64,000 bases of DNA, taken from positions 33,409 through 97,408 of the forward strand of contig NZ_AWZU01000024.1 of NCBI RefSeq assembly GCF_000472385.1. Direction: 5' to 3'. The stretch comes from Bradyrhizobium sp. ARR65. Lineage in GTDB: Bacteria > Pseudomonadota > Alphaproteobacteria > Rhizobiales > Xanthobacteraceae. Numbering within the stretch: the stretch's first letter is position 1; each line of letters opens with the position of its first letter. This document shows, piece after piece, positions 43,473 to 52,648 of the stretch. The position numbers were made by a program, and so were the translations under genes. The notes beneath the pieces were generated by a model. The model had not been told where the DNA came from, searched no databases, and saw only the letters and a list, made by a program, of their open reading frames with translations.

Positions 43473-44559
43473 ATTGGGCGTGTCGCCTTTGGGCGCGCCT
43501 CGCTTTGCCCACCTTGCGAGTCTGCTGCGTATCCGGCTTTGCCGCTTCGGCCGCAGGAATTGTCTTCTCCGGCTGCTGCGCCTGCTCCTTCGATGGCGCC
43601 TCTGCCTTGTTCTGCTCCTCCTTGTTCGCCACCTGCCGCGGCGGCGCTTCTGCGGGGCGCTCGGACGGCAGCAGCGGGGCGACCTTCGGCAGCGGGTCCA
43701 GCACGTCCCATTGGCAGATGCGGTAGTTGTTGTGGCGCTCCATCAGGTCGAGATGGATGTGGTCCTCATGATGCCAGTCCGAGTCCGGCCCCAGCACGGT
43801 AGTGAAGCGCGTGCAGGCCGAATGCAGCATGTCCTCGCGCAACGACCGCGGCTCGTCACGGTCGGTCAGCACGATCTCGCGGCCGTCGGCGAGCTTAAAG
43901 CCGTGCACGTCGAGCGCGTTGGCATGTCCATGCTCGGACAAATGCGCGCCCTTCACGCCGTTGAAGTTGCGGCACTCGTAGGACTCGAAATTGTCGAGCT
44001 CGGCAAGCCGGCTGCCGAGCTCTTGCGCAAGCGGCGCGATGTCGGCGCGGACCCAGTCGGCGATCGCGGCGGCCATGGGGCAGCGCAGCGTCGCCGCCGG
44101 CGACACCGCCACGCGGTGCTTGTCGGGCAGCACGATCGCCTCCAGCCGCACCAGATCGTCGCCGCCGCAGCCGCCCGGGTCATGGATCGGAGGAAGTGAT
44201 GGCGCAATCGCAACGTCCTCGGTCAACGCCTGCCGGCACGCCGAGGGTTCGGGAGCAGCCGGCGCCGTCGCCTGCTCGGCCGGCTTGTGTTCAGAGGAAG
44301 CCGCCGGTGGCGGGGCCGGCGGCCGGATCGCCGGCGGTATTTCGGGCTCGCCCCTGGCCTCGGTCGCCGCTTCCGCCTTCGGCGCATCGGGCGGACGTGG
44401 CTTTGGCAACGGCACCTTCACCGCATGGGCGAGGCGGCGCGGCTTTGGCGGAGCTCCGAACAGCTCGCCCCAGATCGTATGGGCCGACTTGCGTGCAGAC
44501 GCTGGCGCCGGCTGGGCCAAGCTGCCGACAAGCGCCAGCGCGATTGCAGCGGTAACCAT
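43471..44559 (-). CDS. Extensin-like protein
   Basis: About 362 residues: a signal peptide (MVTAAIALALVG, ending ASA), a Pro/Ala/Glu-rich linker (about 35-105), the extensin-like C-terminal domain (about 110-275) and a Gln/Lys/Glu-rich tail. The domain has several cysteines (PSACR, GGCGG, TLRCP, YECRNF) and the motif SEHGHANALDVHGF plus WHHEDHIHLDL, a zinc/His pattern shared with peptidoglycan peptidases. The long frame continues upstream to 46293 on this strand, but that is only antisense of the acyl-CoA ligase. GTG 44586 is an alternative start. Confidence 0.85.
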   Translation of the reverse strand: MVTAAIALALVGSLAQPAPASARKSAHTIWGELFGAPPKPRRLAHAVKVPLPKPRPPDAPKAEAATEARGEPEIPPAIRPPAPPPAASSEHKPAEQATAPAAPEPSACRQALTEDVAIAPSLPPIHDPGGCGGDDLVRLEAIVLPDKHRVAVSPAATLRCPMAAAIADWVRADIAPLAQELGSRLAELDNFESYECRNFNGVKGAHLSEHGHANALDVHGFKLADGREIVLTDRDEPRSLREDMLHSACTRFTTVLGPDSDWHHEDHIHLDLMERHNNYRICQWDVLDPLPKVAPLLPSERPAEAPPRQVANKEEQNKAEAPSKEQAQQPEKTIPAAEAAKPDTQQTRKVGKARRAQRRHAQ

Positions 44560-44652
44560 TATGCCGCGCCTTCGCCATTTGCGCACCTCTTGGCCCGCGC
44601 TAAGTTTCGTGGCAGTCCTTGGCAAGAGGGGAAACACTGGAGGAACGTCCGA

Positions 44653-46281
44653 ATGCTTGGTTTGATGCAAGACTGGCCCTTGCTGTGCCATCGCATTATC
44701 GAACACGCGGCGACAATTCACGGCACTCAAGAGGTCGTCACACGATCGGTCGAAGGGCCCATCCACCGCACCAACTACAAACAGATCCACGATCGTGCGT
44801 TGAAGGTCTCGCAGGCGCTCACGCGCGACGGCATCAGGTTCGGCGACCGCATCGCCACAATCGCCTGGAACACCTGGCGGCATCTCGAATGCTGGTACGG
44901 CATCATGGGCATGGGCGCGATCTGCCACACCGTCAATCCGCGCCTGTTTCCCGACCAGATCGCCTGGATCATCAATCACGCGCAAGATCGCATCGTGCTG
45001 ACCGATCTCACCTTCGTGCCGATGCTGGAAAAGATCGCCGACAAGATGGCGAGTGTCGAGCGCTATGTGGTGCTCACCGACGAGGCGCATATGCCGGAGA
45101 CATCGCTGAAGAACGCGGTTGCTTACGAGGACTGGATCGGAAGTTGCGACGGCGATTTCGCCTGGAAGAGCTTCGACGAGAACACCGCCGCCGCGATGTG
45201 CTACACCTCGGGCACCACGGGCGATCCCAAGGGCGTTCTGTATTCGCATCGGTCCAACGTGTTGCATGCGCTGATGGCCAACTCCAAGGACGCGCTCGGC
45301 ACGTCCGCCTCGGACACCATGCTTCCCGTCGTACCTTTGTTCCATGCCAATAGCTGGGGCATCGCCTTTTCCGCGCCCTCGATGGGCACCAAGCTGGTCA
45401 TGCCGGGCCCGAAGCTCGACGGCGCCTCGGTCTTCGAGCTTCTCGACACGGAGCAAGTCAGCCACACCGCGGGCGTGCCGACCGTTTGGCTGATGCTGCT
45501 GAACTACATGAGCAGCAACAACCTCAAGCTGCCGCATCTGAAGATGGTGGTCTGCGGCGGCTCGGCGATGCCGCGCTCGATGATCAAGGCTTTCGTCGAG
45601 ATGGGCGTCCAGGTGCGCCATGCCTGGGGCATGACCGAGATGAGCCCGCTCGGCACGCTGGCCACGCTGAAGCCACCGTTTGCGAAAACCACCGGCGAAG
45701 AGCGTCTCGACGTGCTGCAGTTGCAGGGCTATCCGCCATTTGGCGTGCAGATGAAGATCACCGACGATAGCGGCAACAAATTGCCCTGGGACGGCAAGAC
45801 CTTCGGCCGGCTGAAAGTGAGCGGCCCGGCGGTTTCGAAGGCCTATTATCGCGTCGACACCAACATCCTCGATGAGGAGGGCTATTTCGATACCGGCGAT
45901 GTCGCGACCATCGACGCGCACGGCTACATGCGCATCACTGACCGTTCCAAGGACGTGATCAAGTCCGGCGGCGAGTGGATTTCCTCCATTGACCTGGAGA
46001 ATCTCGCGGTCGCCCATCCGGCGGTCGCGGAAGCCGCTGTGATCGGCGTTCATCATCCCAAATGGGACGAACGGCCGCTTCTGATCGTGCAGTTGAAGCA
46101 GGGTCAGAAGGCGACGCGCGAGGACATCTTGAAGTTCATGGAAGGCAAGATCGCCAAATGGTGGATGCCCGACGACGTCGCCTTTGTCGACGGCATTCCC
46201 CACACCGCCACCGGCAAGATCCTCAAGACCGCGCTGCGCGAGCAGTTCAGGAACTACAGCTTCCCGAACGCCGCGGCCTGA
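44653..46281 (+). CDS. Medium/long-chain fatty acid-CoA ligase (AMP-binding family)
   Basis: A 542-residue ANL-family enzyme with the P-loop-like YTSGTTGDPKGVLYSH (about 183-198), A8-type YFDTGDVATID, DRSKDVIKSGGEWIS and the C-terminal catalytic Lys in TATGKILK. It makes acyl-CoA from a free acid, ATP and CoA. Similarity is to the AlkK/FadD group that accepts medium-chain acids. GGAGG before ATG 44653 sets the start. Followed by a Liv-type binding protein gene, perhaps for uptake of the same acid. Confidence 0.93.
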   Translation: MLGLMQDWPLLCHRIIEHAATIHGTQEVVTRSVEGPIHRTNYKQIHDRALKVSQALTRDGIRFGDRIATIAWNTWRHLECWYGIMGMGAICHTVNPRLFPDQIAWIINHAQDRIVLTDLTFVPMLEKIADKMASVERYVVLTDEAHMPETSLKNAVAYEDWIGSCDGDFAWKSFDENTAAAMCYTSGTTGDPKGVLYSHRSNVLHALMANSKDALGTSASDTMLPVVPLFHANSWGIAFSAPSMGTKLVMPGPKLDGASVFELLDTEQVSHTAGVPTVWLMLLNYMSSNNLKLPHLKMVVCGGSAMPRSMIKAFVEMGVQVRHAWGMTEMSPLGTLATLKPPFAKTTGEERLDVLQLQGYPPFGVQMKITDDSGNKLPWDGKTFGRLKVSGPAVSKAYYRVDTNILDEEGYFDTGDVATIDAHGYMRITDRSKDVIKSGGEWISSIDLENLAVAHPAVAEAAVIGVHHPKWDERPLLIVQLKQGQKATREDILKFMEGKIAKWWMPDDVAFVDGIPHTATGKILKTALREQFRNYSFPNAAA

Positions 46282-46598
46282 CGCCCGAAACATCCAGCAT
46301 GAAGCGGCCTCCGGCCCTCGCGGGCGGAGGCCGTGTCATTGAGGGCTGGGTCCACCCACTCCGCGGTCATCGTCCGGCTCGACCGGACGATCCAGTATTC
46401 CAGAGGCGGCAGAAATTTGAGCCAAACAACAGAGATTACTGGATACCCGCTTTCGCGGGGCATGACGGACAGATAGTCCAGATCGGTTAACGCTGGCGGC
46501 GGCTTGGCGTGAAACAGCGACGAAAGGCGAATTGGAAGCAGGGGGCTGCCTTTCTAATTTCCCGCCAGTTTAGAACCAGAAGCCCAGGGAACGCCCAT
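46282..46598. other. Gene-free spacer with hairpin and palindromic repeat
   Basis: A 9-bp stem CGGCCTCCG / CGGAGGCCG (46305-46333) lies just past the ligase stop and may be its terminator, but the T-run is weak. The rest is the palindromic repeat at 46366-46468 and the promoter region of the binding protein gene. Confidence 0.5.
46366..46468. repeat. GTCATCGTCCGGC palindromic repeat
   Basis: GTCATCGTCCGGCTCGACCGGACGATCCAGT at the left (a hairpin by itself, given here in parts) is matched by ACTGGATACCCGCTTTCGCGGGGCATGACGG at the right. Degenerate members lie at 36116-36215 and 49998-50045. Confidence 0.7.
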
Positions 46599-47807
46599 AT
46601 GACAGGATCAATCGCGAGACGGACTTTGCCGTGGCTGTTTTTCGCGGCGCTTGCCACGAGCGCGCACGCGGCCGGAAACAGGGTGGTGATCGGCGATATC
46701 GATGACATGTCCGGCCTCTATGCCGACGTGATCGGCCCCGGCGGCGTCGTGGCCGCCAAGATGGCGATTGAGGATTTCGGCGGCACCGTGCTCGGCAACA
46801 AGATCGAGTTCATGGAGACCGACCATCAGAACAAGCCTGACGTGGGCGCACAGAAATTCCGCGAGTGGGCCGACCGCGACGGCGTGACCATGATCCTCGG
46901 CGGCTCGAACACCGGCGTCAGCCTCGCCATGGCAAACGCCGCGAAGGAAAAGAAGATACCGTTCATCGCAATCGGCGCGGCCGGCGCATCGCTGACCGGC
47001 AAGGACTGCACGCCTTACACCGTGCACTACGCCTACGACACCACCTCGCTCGCCAACGGTACGGCGAAGACCATGGTGAATCAGGGCGGCAAGACCTGGT
47101 TCTTCCTCACCGCCGACTATGCGTTCGGCACACAGCTACAGGAAGCCGCCGCCAAGGTGGTCGAAGCCAGTGGCGGCAAGGTCGTCGGCGCGGTGCGCGT
47201 ACCGCTCTCGACCTCGGATTTCTCGAGCTATCTCTTGCAGGCGCAGAACTCCGGCGCCCAGGTGCTGGGGCTCGCCAACGCCGGCAACGACTTCACCAAC
47301 TCGATCAAGGCGGCCGATGAGTTCGGCATCGCCAACTCAATGAAGCCCGCGGCGCTGCTCGCCTTCATCAGCGACATCCACAGCCTGGGCTTGAGCACCG
47401 CCAAGGGGCTTTATCTCACCACCGGCTGGTATTGGGACCTCAACGACAAGACCCGCGCCTTCGCAAAGCGGTATTTCGCGAAGACCCAGCGCGAGCCGAC
47501 CATGAACCAGGCGGCGTACTACTCCGCCACGCTGGCCTATCTGAACGCAGTGAAGGCCGCGGGCACCACCGATTCCGACAAGGTGATGTCCGAGTTGCAC
47601 AAGATGAAAATCGACGACATGTTCACCAGCAATGGCAAGATCCGCGCCGACGGCTTGATGGAACATGAGATGTACATCATGCAGGTGAAGAAGCCGGAAG
47701 AGTCCAAATATCCCTGGGACTATTACAAGCTGGTCCAGACCATGTCGGGCGAGGAAGCGTTCGGAAAGTTGTCCGATTCCGCCTGCCCGCTCGTGACGAC
47801 GCATTGA
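46599..47807 (+). CDS. Periplasmic ABC transporter substrate-binding protein (Liv/Peripla_BP_6 type)
   Basis: A 402-residue protein with a signal peptide (about 1-24, ending AHAA). The mature N-terminus VVIGDIDDMSGLYADVIGPGG and FMETDHQNKPDVG fits the branched-chain amino acid/amide/aromatic acid binding family. No permease or ATPase gene is adjacent, so it is an orphan. The neighbouring acyl-CoA ligase suggests an organic acid ligand (inference). ATG 46599 chosen from AGGGAA and signal position. Confidence 0.9.
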   Translation: MTGSIARRTLPWLFFAALATSAHAAGNRVVIGDIDDMSGLYADVIGPGGVVAAKMAIEDFGGTVLGNKIEFMETDHQNKPDVGAQKFREWADRDGVTMILGGSNTGVSLAMANAAKEKKIPFIAIGAAGASLTGKDCTPYTVHYAYDTTSLANGTAKTMVNQGGKTWFFLTADYAFGTQLQEAAAKVVEASGGKVVGAVRVPLSTSDFSSYLLQAQNSGAQVLGLANAGNDFTNSIKAADEFGIANSMKPAALLAFISDIHSLGLSTAKGLYLTTGWYWDLNDKTRAFAKRYFAKTQREPTMNQAAYYSATLAYLNAVKAAGTTDSDKVMSELHKMKIDDMFTSNGKIRADGLMEHEMYIMQVKKPEESKYPWDYYKLVQTMSGEEAFGKLSDSACPLVTTH

Positions 47808-47810
47808 GGC

Positions 47811-47846
47811 AAAACCGCGCCCCGCTGCAAAGCCGGGCGCGGTTTT
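47811..47846 (+). terminator. Intrinsic terminator of the binding protein gene
   Basis: AAAACCGCGCCC (47811-47822) pairs perfectly with GGGCGCGGTTTT (47835-47846), a 12-bp stem with a 12-base loop that ends in T4, directly after the stop codon. Confidence 0.9.
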
Positions 47847-47974
47847 CTGCTCACCACTTCGGCCGAAACCTCCTATGAAGCCCCTTCCCTGCGGACCAAA
47901 AAGTGCGCTAGGCAGCTAGCGCTTGAGCCGCCCGCGTGACCGGGACGGGTGGCCCATCCGCAGTGGATTAGACG

Positions 47975-48832
47975 ATGGCCCGCAGGTTCTCCGCTCCCTA
48001 TCTCTCGGAGCCCATCTCCAGCCTAGCAAGCTGGGCGCGCAACCTCGCGGTGTTCTCCATCGTCGCGGTGCTGGTCTCGATCGTCATCGTCCGCTTCGGC
48101 TTTCTTGAGGTGAAGCCGGCGCTCGCGACCTTTTTCGGCGCGCTCGCCCTTGCGGGACTTTCCATCCTGATCGGGTTCGCCGGTTTCGCCGCGATCTGGC
48201 AGAACGGCACCCGCGGCATGAGCCGTATCTTACTGGCGTTCCTGATCGACGCCCTGGTGCTCGCCTACCCCGCCTATCTCGTGTTCCAATATCGCAGGCT
48301 ACCGCCGATCCACGACATCACGACAGACCCGATTGATCCGCCGCGTTTCGAGGCGTTGAGCCGGCTGCGCACCGGTGAGGACACCAATCCCGCCGCCTAT
48401 GCGGGGCTCTATTCCGCCGAGCAGCAGCGCAAGGCCTATCCCGATATCGAGCCGGTGAGCCTGGAGATTCCGGTCGATCGCGCCTATGCGCTCGCGCTGC
48501 GGCTCGCCAACAAACGCAAATGGTTGATCATCGACGAACGTCCGCCGCAGCCGCCGCGCGGCATCGGCCGTATCGAGGCGGTGGCACGCACGCCGATCAT
48601 GGGTTTTCGCGAGGACGTCTCGATCCGGGTGCAGCCGGACGGCGAGGACTCTCGCGTCGATATCCGCTCCTCATCGCGCTATTTCCAGAGCGACCTCGGC
48701 AGCAATGCCGCGCGCATCTCCAAATTCATCGATGATCTCAATGCCGCGGCGGAAGCGGACAGCCAGAAACCGGCCAAGAAGCCGCCGCCACCACCGCAGC
48801 CGAAGGCACCGGCAAGAACGGTGAAAAAATGA
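47975..48832 (+). CDS. DUF1499 membrane protein
   Basis: A 285-residue protein with three hydrophobic segments in the first 105 residues, then a soluble DUF1499 domain (about 110-260). Its pattern is YPDIEPVSLEIPVDRAYALAL, ARTPIMGFREDVSIRVQ and RSSSRYFQSDLGSNAARI. It ends in a Pro/Lys-rich tail. The family is widespread in proteobacteria with no known function. No operon is evident. Confidence 0.85.
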   Translation: MARRFSAPYLSEPISSLASWARNLAVFSIVAVLVSIVIVRFGFLEVKPALATFFGALALAGLSILIGFAGFAAIWQNGTRGMSRILLAFLIDALVLAYPAYLVFQYRRLPPIHDITTDPIDPPRFEALSRLRTGEDTNPAAYAGLYSAEQQRKAYPDIEPVSLEIPVDRAYALALRLANKRKWLIIDERPPQPPRGIGRIEAVARTPIMGFREDVSIRVQPDGEDSRVDIRSSSRYFQSDLGSNAARISKFIDDLNAAAEADSQKPAKKPPPPPQPKAPARTVKK

Positions 48833-48845
48833 CGTCGTGACAAGT

Positions 48846-48880
48846 CGTCATTCCGGGGCGCGGCGAAGCCGTGGACCCGC
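48846..48880. repeat. Half of the CGTCATTCCGGG repeat
   Basis: CGTCATTCCGGGGCGCGGCGAAGC, read in part, matches the left arm of the units at 29408, 35195 and 51461. The right arm is missing, or fused to the next repeat. Confidence 0.6.
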
Positions 48881-48893
48881 TTTCTCTCAACGT

Positions 48894-48983
48894 CGTCATT
48901 GGCGGCGCGGCGAAGCACTCCAGACTTTCTCCGCGGATGCAGTCTGGATTGCTTCGTCCGCTTCGCTCCTCGCAATGACGACG
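48894..48983. repeat. CGTCATTG...CAATGACG palindromic repeat
   Basis: Outer arms GTCATTGGC and GCAATGAC are inverted. Inner arms CCAGACT (about 48920) and AGTCTGG (about 48950) form the second stem, followed by ATTGCTTCGTCCGCTTCGCTC. This is the uninterrupted version of the repeat at 57285. Confidence 0.8.
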
Positions 48984-49027
48984 TTGAGAGAGTGCGCCTT
49001 TCGCGCTGACGCGCCGGGAATGGCGGA

Positions 49028-49948
49028 TCATGAGGCGAGCCGATATGTCCCGCCGATCACCGGATCGCCTTCGGTTGCGACCACGCCGCGCGCGACGAGG
49101 TCTTCCAGATGCGCCAGCACCGAATAGCCGGCGGCGGTGGTGAGGCGGGGATCGATGCCGATATAGATTGCGCGCACCAGGGTCGGAATGTCCGCCTCGC
49201 CCTTGCCGAGGCGATGCAGGATCGAGGCCTCGCGCGCCTTGCGGTGGCGGATGAGGAAGCGCACATAGCGCGGCCCTTCCGGAATTTCCGGACCATGGCC
49301 GGAGAAATAAAGATCCTCGTTGCGGCTCGCGAGCCGCTCCAAGGAGGCCATGTAATCGACCATCGATCCATCCGGCGGCGCGACGATCGAGGTCGACCAG
49401 CCCATCACATGGTCGCCGACAAAATTGACCTTCTGCTCCGGCCATGCGAAAGCCATGTGATTGGCGGTGTGGCCGGGTGTGGCCACCGCCTCGAGCCGCC
49501 ACCCCGCTCCTTCGATGACGTCGCCATGGGCGAGCGCAACGTCCGGCGCAAATTCGCGGTCGGCGCCGGATTCCGGGTTGTGCTTCTCGCTCTCATAGCG
49601 CGGGCGCGAGGCGCGATGCGGGCCTTCGGCATACACGGTGGCGCCGGTCGCCTGCTTGATGCGGCCGGTGTTCGGGGAATGATCGCGATGGGTGTGGGTG
49701 ACGACGATATGCGTCACGGTCTCGCCGCGCAGGGCATCGAGCAGCGCCTTCGCATGCGCCTCATTGTCCGGACCGGGATCGAGGATCGCGACCTTGCCTT
49801 TCCCGATAATGTAGCTGACCGTGCCGGTGAAGGTGAACGGGCTCGGATTGTCGCACAGCACGCGCCGCACGCCCGGCCGCACTTCCTCGACCACGCCGGG
49901 TTTTAAGGGGAAGTTGCGGTTGAAGGGGATGTCGTCGTTATCGGCCAT
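49028..49948 (-). CDS. MBL-fold metallo-hydrolase
   Basis: A 306-residue protein with the zinc motif THTHRDHS (about 92-99), GHTANHM, FVGDHVMGW and a final SGHGPE, the usual ligand order of the metallo-beta-lactamase fold. A C-terminal winged-helix-like region (about 235-300) is typical of the LACTB2-like branch. These act on thioesters, RNA or lactones; the substrate is not known. ATG 49948 is preferred over 49990, because the family N-terminus begins close to it. Confidence 0.88.
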   Translation of the reverse strand: MADNDDIPFNRNFPLKPGVVEEVRPGVRRVLCDNPSPFTFTGTVSYIIGKGKVAILDPGPDNEAHAKALLDALRGETVTHIVVTHTHRDHSPNTGRIKQATGATVYAEGPHRASRPRYESEKHNPESGADREFAPDVALAHGDVIEGAGWRLEAVATPGHTANHMAFAWPEQKVNFVGDHVMGWSTSIVAPPDGSMVDYMASLERLASRNEDLYFSGHGPEIPEGPRYVRFLIRHRKAREASILHRLGKGEADIPTLVRAIYIGIDPRLTTAAGYSVLAHLEDLVARGVVATEGDPVIGGTYRLAS

Positions 49949-50071
49949 CGGAGATGCCTGTCTTACGCAATGGGCACGAGGGCGCCCCACCCTCGCTCGT
50001 CATACCCCGAGAAGGCGGGATATCCAGTAAACACCGCTCTTCTGGACCGCCTCTGGAACCGGATCGTCAGT

Positions 50072-50112
50072 TGGAGCCTGTCATCGGGCTCGCCGAAGGC
50101 GAGACCCGCTGG
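50072..50112. repeat. GGAGCCTGTCATCGGGC cassette, copy with long hairpin
   Basis: The conserved left part GGAGCCTGTCATCGGG is followed here by the perfect stem CTCGCC-GAA-GGCGAG and the right end ACCCGCTGG. The different but still self-complementary centre compared with copies at 419, 29466 and 57353 indicates a maintained hairpin. Confidence 0.75.
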
Positions 50113-50159
50113 CGGACGACGACAGCGGAATGCAAGGACGCGGCCCCGCCCTCGTCACC

Positions 50160-51374
50160 TCACGAAAACGCCTGGATCCCGGTGATCGCGCGGCCGAGGA
50201 TCAGCGCGTGCACGTCGTGGGTGCCTTCGTAGGTATTGACGGTTTCCAGGTTCGCAACATGGCGCATCACGTGATATTCGATCTGGATGCCGTTGCCGCC
50301 ATGCATGTCGCGGCAGGTCCGCGCGATGTCGAGCGCCTTGCCGCAATTGTTGCGCTTGACGATGGAGATCATCTCCGGCGCCATCTTGCCCTCGTCCATG
50401 AGACGGCCGACGCGCAAAGAGCCCTGCAGGCCGAGCGCGATCTCCGTCTCCATATCCGCCAGCTTCTTCTGGACGAGCTGCGTCGCCGCCAGCGGACGGT
50501 TAAACTGCTTGCGGTCCAGCGTGTATTGCCGCGCCCGGTGCATGCAGTCTTCCGCGGCACCCATGGCGCCCCAGGAAATACCGTAGCGGGCGCGGTTGAG
50601 GCAGCCGAACGGACCCTTCAGCCCCGACACGTTCGGCAACAACGCGCTTTCCGGCACCACCACACCCTCCATCACCACCTCGCCGGTGATGGAGGCGCGC
50701 AGCGACAGCTTGCCGCCGATTTTCGGCGCCGACAGGCCTTTCATGCCCTTCTCGAGAATGAAGCCGCGGATCTGGTTGTTGTGCTCGGCCGACTTGGCCC
50801 AGACCACGAAGACGTCAGCGATCGGGGCATTGGAGATCCACATCTTCGTGCCAGTCAGGCGGTAGCCGTCCGACACCTTCTCGGCACGGGTTTTCATGCC
50901 GCCGGGGTCGGAACCGGCATCGGGCTCCGTGAGGCCGAAGCAGCCGACCCATTCGCCGGTCGCGAGCTTGGGCAGGTATTTCTTGCGCTGGGTCTCATCG
51001 CCATAGGCGTAGATCGGATACATCACCAGCGAGGACTGCACCGAGTTCATCGAGCGATAGCCGCTATCGACACGTTCGATTTCGCGCGCCACCAGGCCAT
51101 AGGCCACATAGCTCGCATTGGCGCAGCCATATTCCTCCGGCAGCGTAACGCCGATCAGGCCGAGCTCGCCCATCTCGTTGAAGATCTCGCGATCGGTCTT
51201 TTCCTCCAGGTAGGCCTTGATGACGCGCGGCAGCAACTTCTCCTGCGCATAGGCGCGCGCAGTGTCGCGGATCATGCGCTCGTCTTCTGTGAGCTGCTCG
51301 TCAAGCAGGAACGGATCGTCCCACTTGAAAGATGCCGCGGACGGCTTGTCCTTGGCCTGAGGGCGCACGCTCAT
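50160..51374 (-). CDS. gcdH: Glutaryl-CoA dehydrogenase (acyl-CoA dehydrogenase family)
   Basis: A 404-residue flavoenzyme that oxidises and decarboxylates glutaryl-CoA to crotonyl-CoA in lysine and tryptophan breakdown. Family markers are CFGLTEPDAGSDPGG, WISNAPIADVFVVWAK, RYGISWGAMGAAEDC and the C-terminal NTYEGTHDVHALILGRAITG, read in parts. The catalytic Glu is in YEGTHD. These fit the GcdH group rather than short-chain acyl-CoA dehydrogenases. A possible 2-aminoadipate aminotransferase lies 1.5 kb away. Confidence 0.9.
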   Translation of the reverse strand: MSVRPQAKDKPSAASFKWDDPFLLDEQLTEDERMIRDTARAYAQEKLLPRVIKAYLEEKTDREIFNEMGELGLIGVTLPEEYGCANASYVAYGLVAREIERVDSGYRSMNSVQSSLVMYPIYAYGDETQRKKYLPKLATGEWVGCFGLTEPDAGSDPGGMKTRAEKVSDGYRLTGTKMWISNAPIADVFVVWAKSAEHNNQIRGFILEKGMKGLSAPKIGGKLSLRASITGEVVMEGVVVPESALLPNVSGLKGPFGCLNRARYGISWGAMGAAEDCMHRARQYTLDRKQFNRPLAATQLVQKKLADMETEIALGLQGSLRVGRLMDEGKMAPEMISIVKRNNCGKALDIARTCRDMHGGNGIQIEYHVMRHVANLETVNTYEGTHDVHALILGRAITGIQAFS

Positions 51375-51460
51375 GAGAAATCCTTTCGCATCAGACTTAA
51401 CGGAATTGGCCTACAAATTAGAACGCCATCGCGCCAAGCGCAATTGCATCCGGAACATCC

Positions 51461-51557
51461 CGTCATTCCGGGGCGTCGGCGCTAGCGACGAACCCGGACT
51501 CTCGCGCCACAACTTCGAGATTCTGGGTTCGATGCTGCGCATCGCCCCGGAATGACG
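51461..51557. repeat. CGTCATTCCGGG palindromic repeat
   Basis: CGTCATTCCGGGGC and GCCCCGGAATGACG form the outer arms. The inner arms ACCCGGACTCTCG / CGAGATTCTGGGTT are degenerate. No cassette is inserted at the GGTTCGATGCTGCGCATCG join. Confidence 0.8.
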
Positions 51558-51571
51558 GCCAATGGTGGGAG

Positions 51572-52648
51572 CTAAATGTCCAACCGCTCGTTGGCGACGA
51601 TCTCGATGCCGAAGCCGGACAATCCCTTGTAGTCATGCACCGACGAGGTGAGATTGATGATGGAGGTGACGCCGAGATCACGCAGGATCTGCGCGCCGAC
51701 GCCGACCTCGCGCCACTGCCTGTGACGATCGGCTTCCGCGGTTTTGGTTTCGCCGACAGGCTCGACGGGAACGCCGGCCGCGCCGTCGCGCAAGTAGACC
51801 AGGACACCGCGTCCGGCGCGTTTGAAATGCTGCAGAACCACCTGCATGCGCTCCGATCCAGTGAACAGGTCCTTGACGATGTTCGGCTTGTGCAGCCGGG
51901 TCAGCACTCGTCGGCCATCGCCGATCCCGTTATAGACGAAAGCGGCATGGGTGATCTCATCGAACGGCGAGCGATAGGCATAGCCCTGCAACGGACCGAT
52001 CGGGCTTTCCATCGTAAAGGTCGAGACCCGCTCGATCAGCTTCTCGCGGGCCTGGCGATAAGCGATGAGGTCGGCGATGGTGACATGCTTCAGCTTGTTG
52101 GCGGCGGCGAAGCGGGCGACCTGCTCGCCCTTCATCACCGTACCGTCGTCGTTCATCAGTTCGCTGATGACGCCGACCGGCGGCAGGCCGGACAGCTTGC
52201 AGAGGTCGACCGCGGCCTCGGTGTGGCCGGAACGCAGGAGCACCCCGCCCTCGCGGGCGATCAGCGGGAACACATGTCCCGGCCGCGCAAAATCGTCGGC
52301 GCCGACATTCGGGTTGGCGAGCGCCCGACAGCAGGAGGCGCGTTCCTCCGCCGAAATTCCGGTGCCGCCATCGGGCTTATAGTCGATCGACACCGTAAAT
52401 GCCGTCGTGTGCGCCGAGTCGTTGTGCGCGACCATCGGATCGAGCCGCAGCCGGCGTGCATCCTCCTGGGTGATCGGCGCGCAGACGATCCCTGACGTGT
52501 GGCGAATGATGAAGGCCATCTTTTCCGGCGTGCACAACGAGGCAGCGACGATCAGATCGCCCTCGCCCTCGCGGTCATCATCGTCGGTGACGACGACGAG
52601 TTCGCCGTTGGCAAAAGCTTCCAGAACTTCCTGAATCGTATCGGCCAT
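51572..52648 (-). CDS. ribB: 3,4-dihydroxy-2-butanone 4-phosphate synthase with degenerate GTP cyclohydrolase II domain
   Basis: A 358-residue protein. The N-terminal RibB domain (about 1-200) has the active-site DDDDREGEGDL and HNDSAHTTAFTVSID and the substrate loop RPGHVFPL. It forms the four-carbon precursor of riboflavin from ribulose 5-phosphate. The C-terminal half (about 210-355) aligns with GTP cyclohydrolase II but lacks the three zinc cysteines (no GD.FGS.RCDC), so it should not hydrolyse GTP. This hybrid form is common in rhizobia. I looked for an FMN riboswitch upstream and saw none. Confidence 0.93.
   Translation of the reverse strand: MADTIQEVLEAFANGELVVVTDDDDREGEGDLIVAASLCTPEKMAFIIRHTSGIVCAPITQEDARRLRLDPMVAHNDSAHTTAFTVSIDYKPDGGTGISAEERASCCRALANPNVGADDFARPGHVFPLIAREGGVLLRSGHTEAAVDLCKLSGLPPVGVISELMNDDGTVMKGEQVARFAAANKLKHVTIADLIAYRQAREKLIERVSTFTMESPIGPLQGYAYRSPFDEITHAAFVYNGIGDGRRVLTRLHKPNIVKDLFTGSERMQVVLQHFKRAGRGVLVYLRDGAAGVPVEPVGETKTAEADRHRQWREVGVGAQILRDLGVTSIINLTSSVHDYKGLSGFGIEIVANERLDI

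Noticed and set aside
44560..46293. Upstream part of the long minus-strand frame that contains the extensin-like gene
   Set aside because: This part is antisense of the acyl-CoA ligase; the real gene begins at a signal peptide near 44559.
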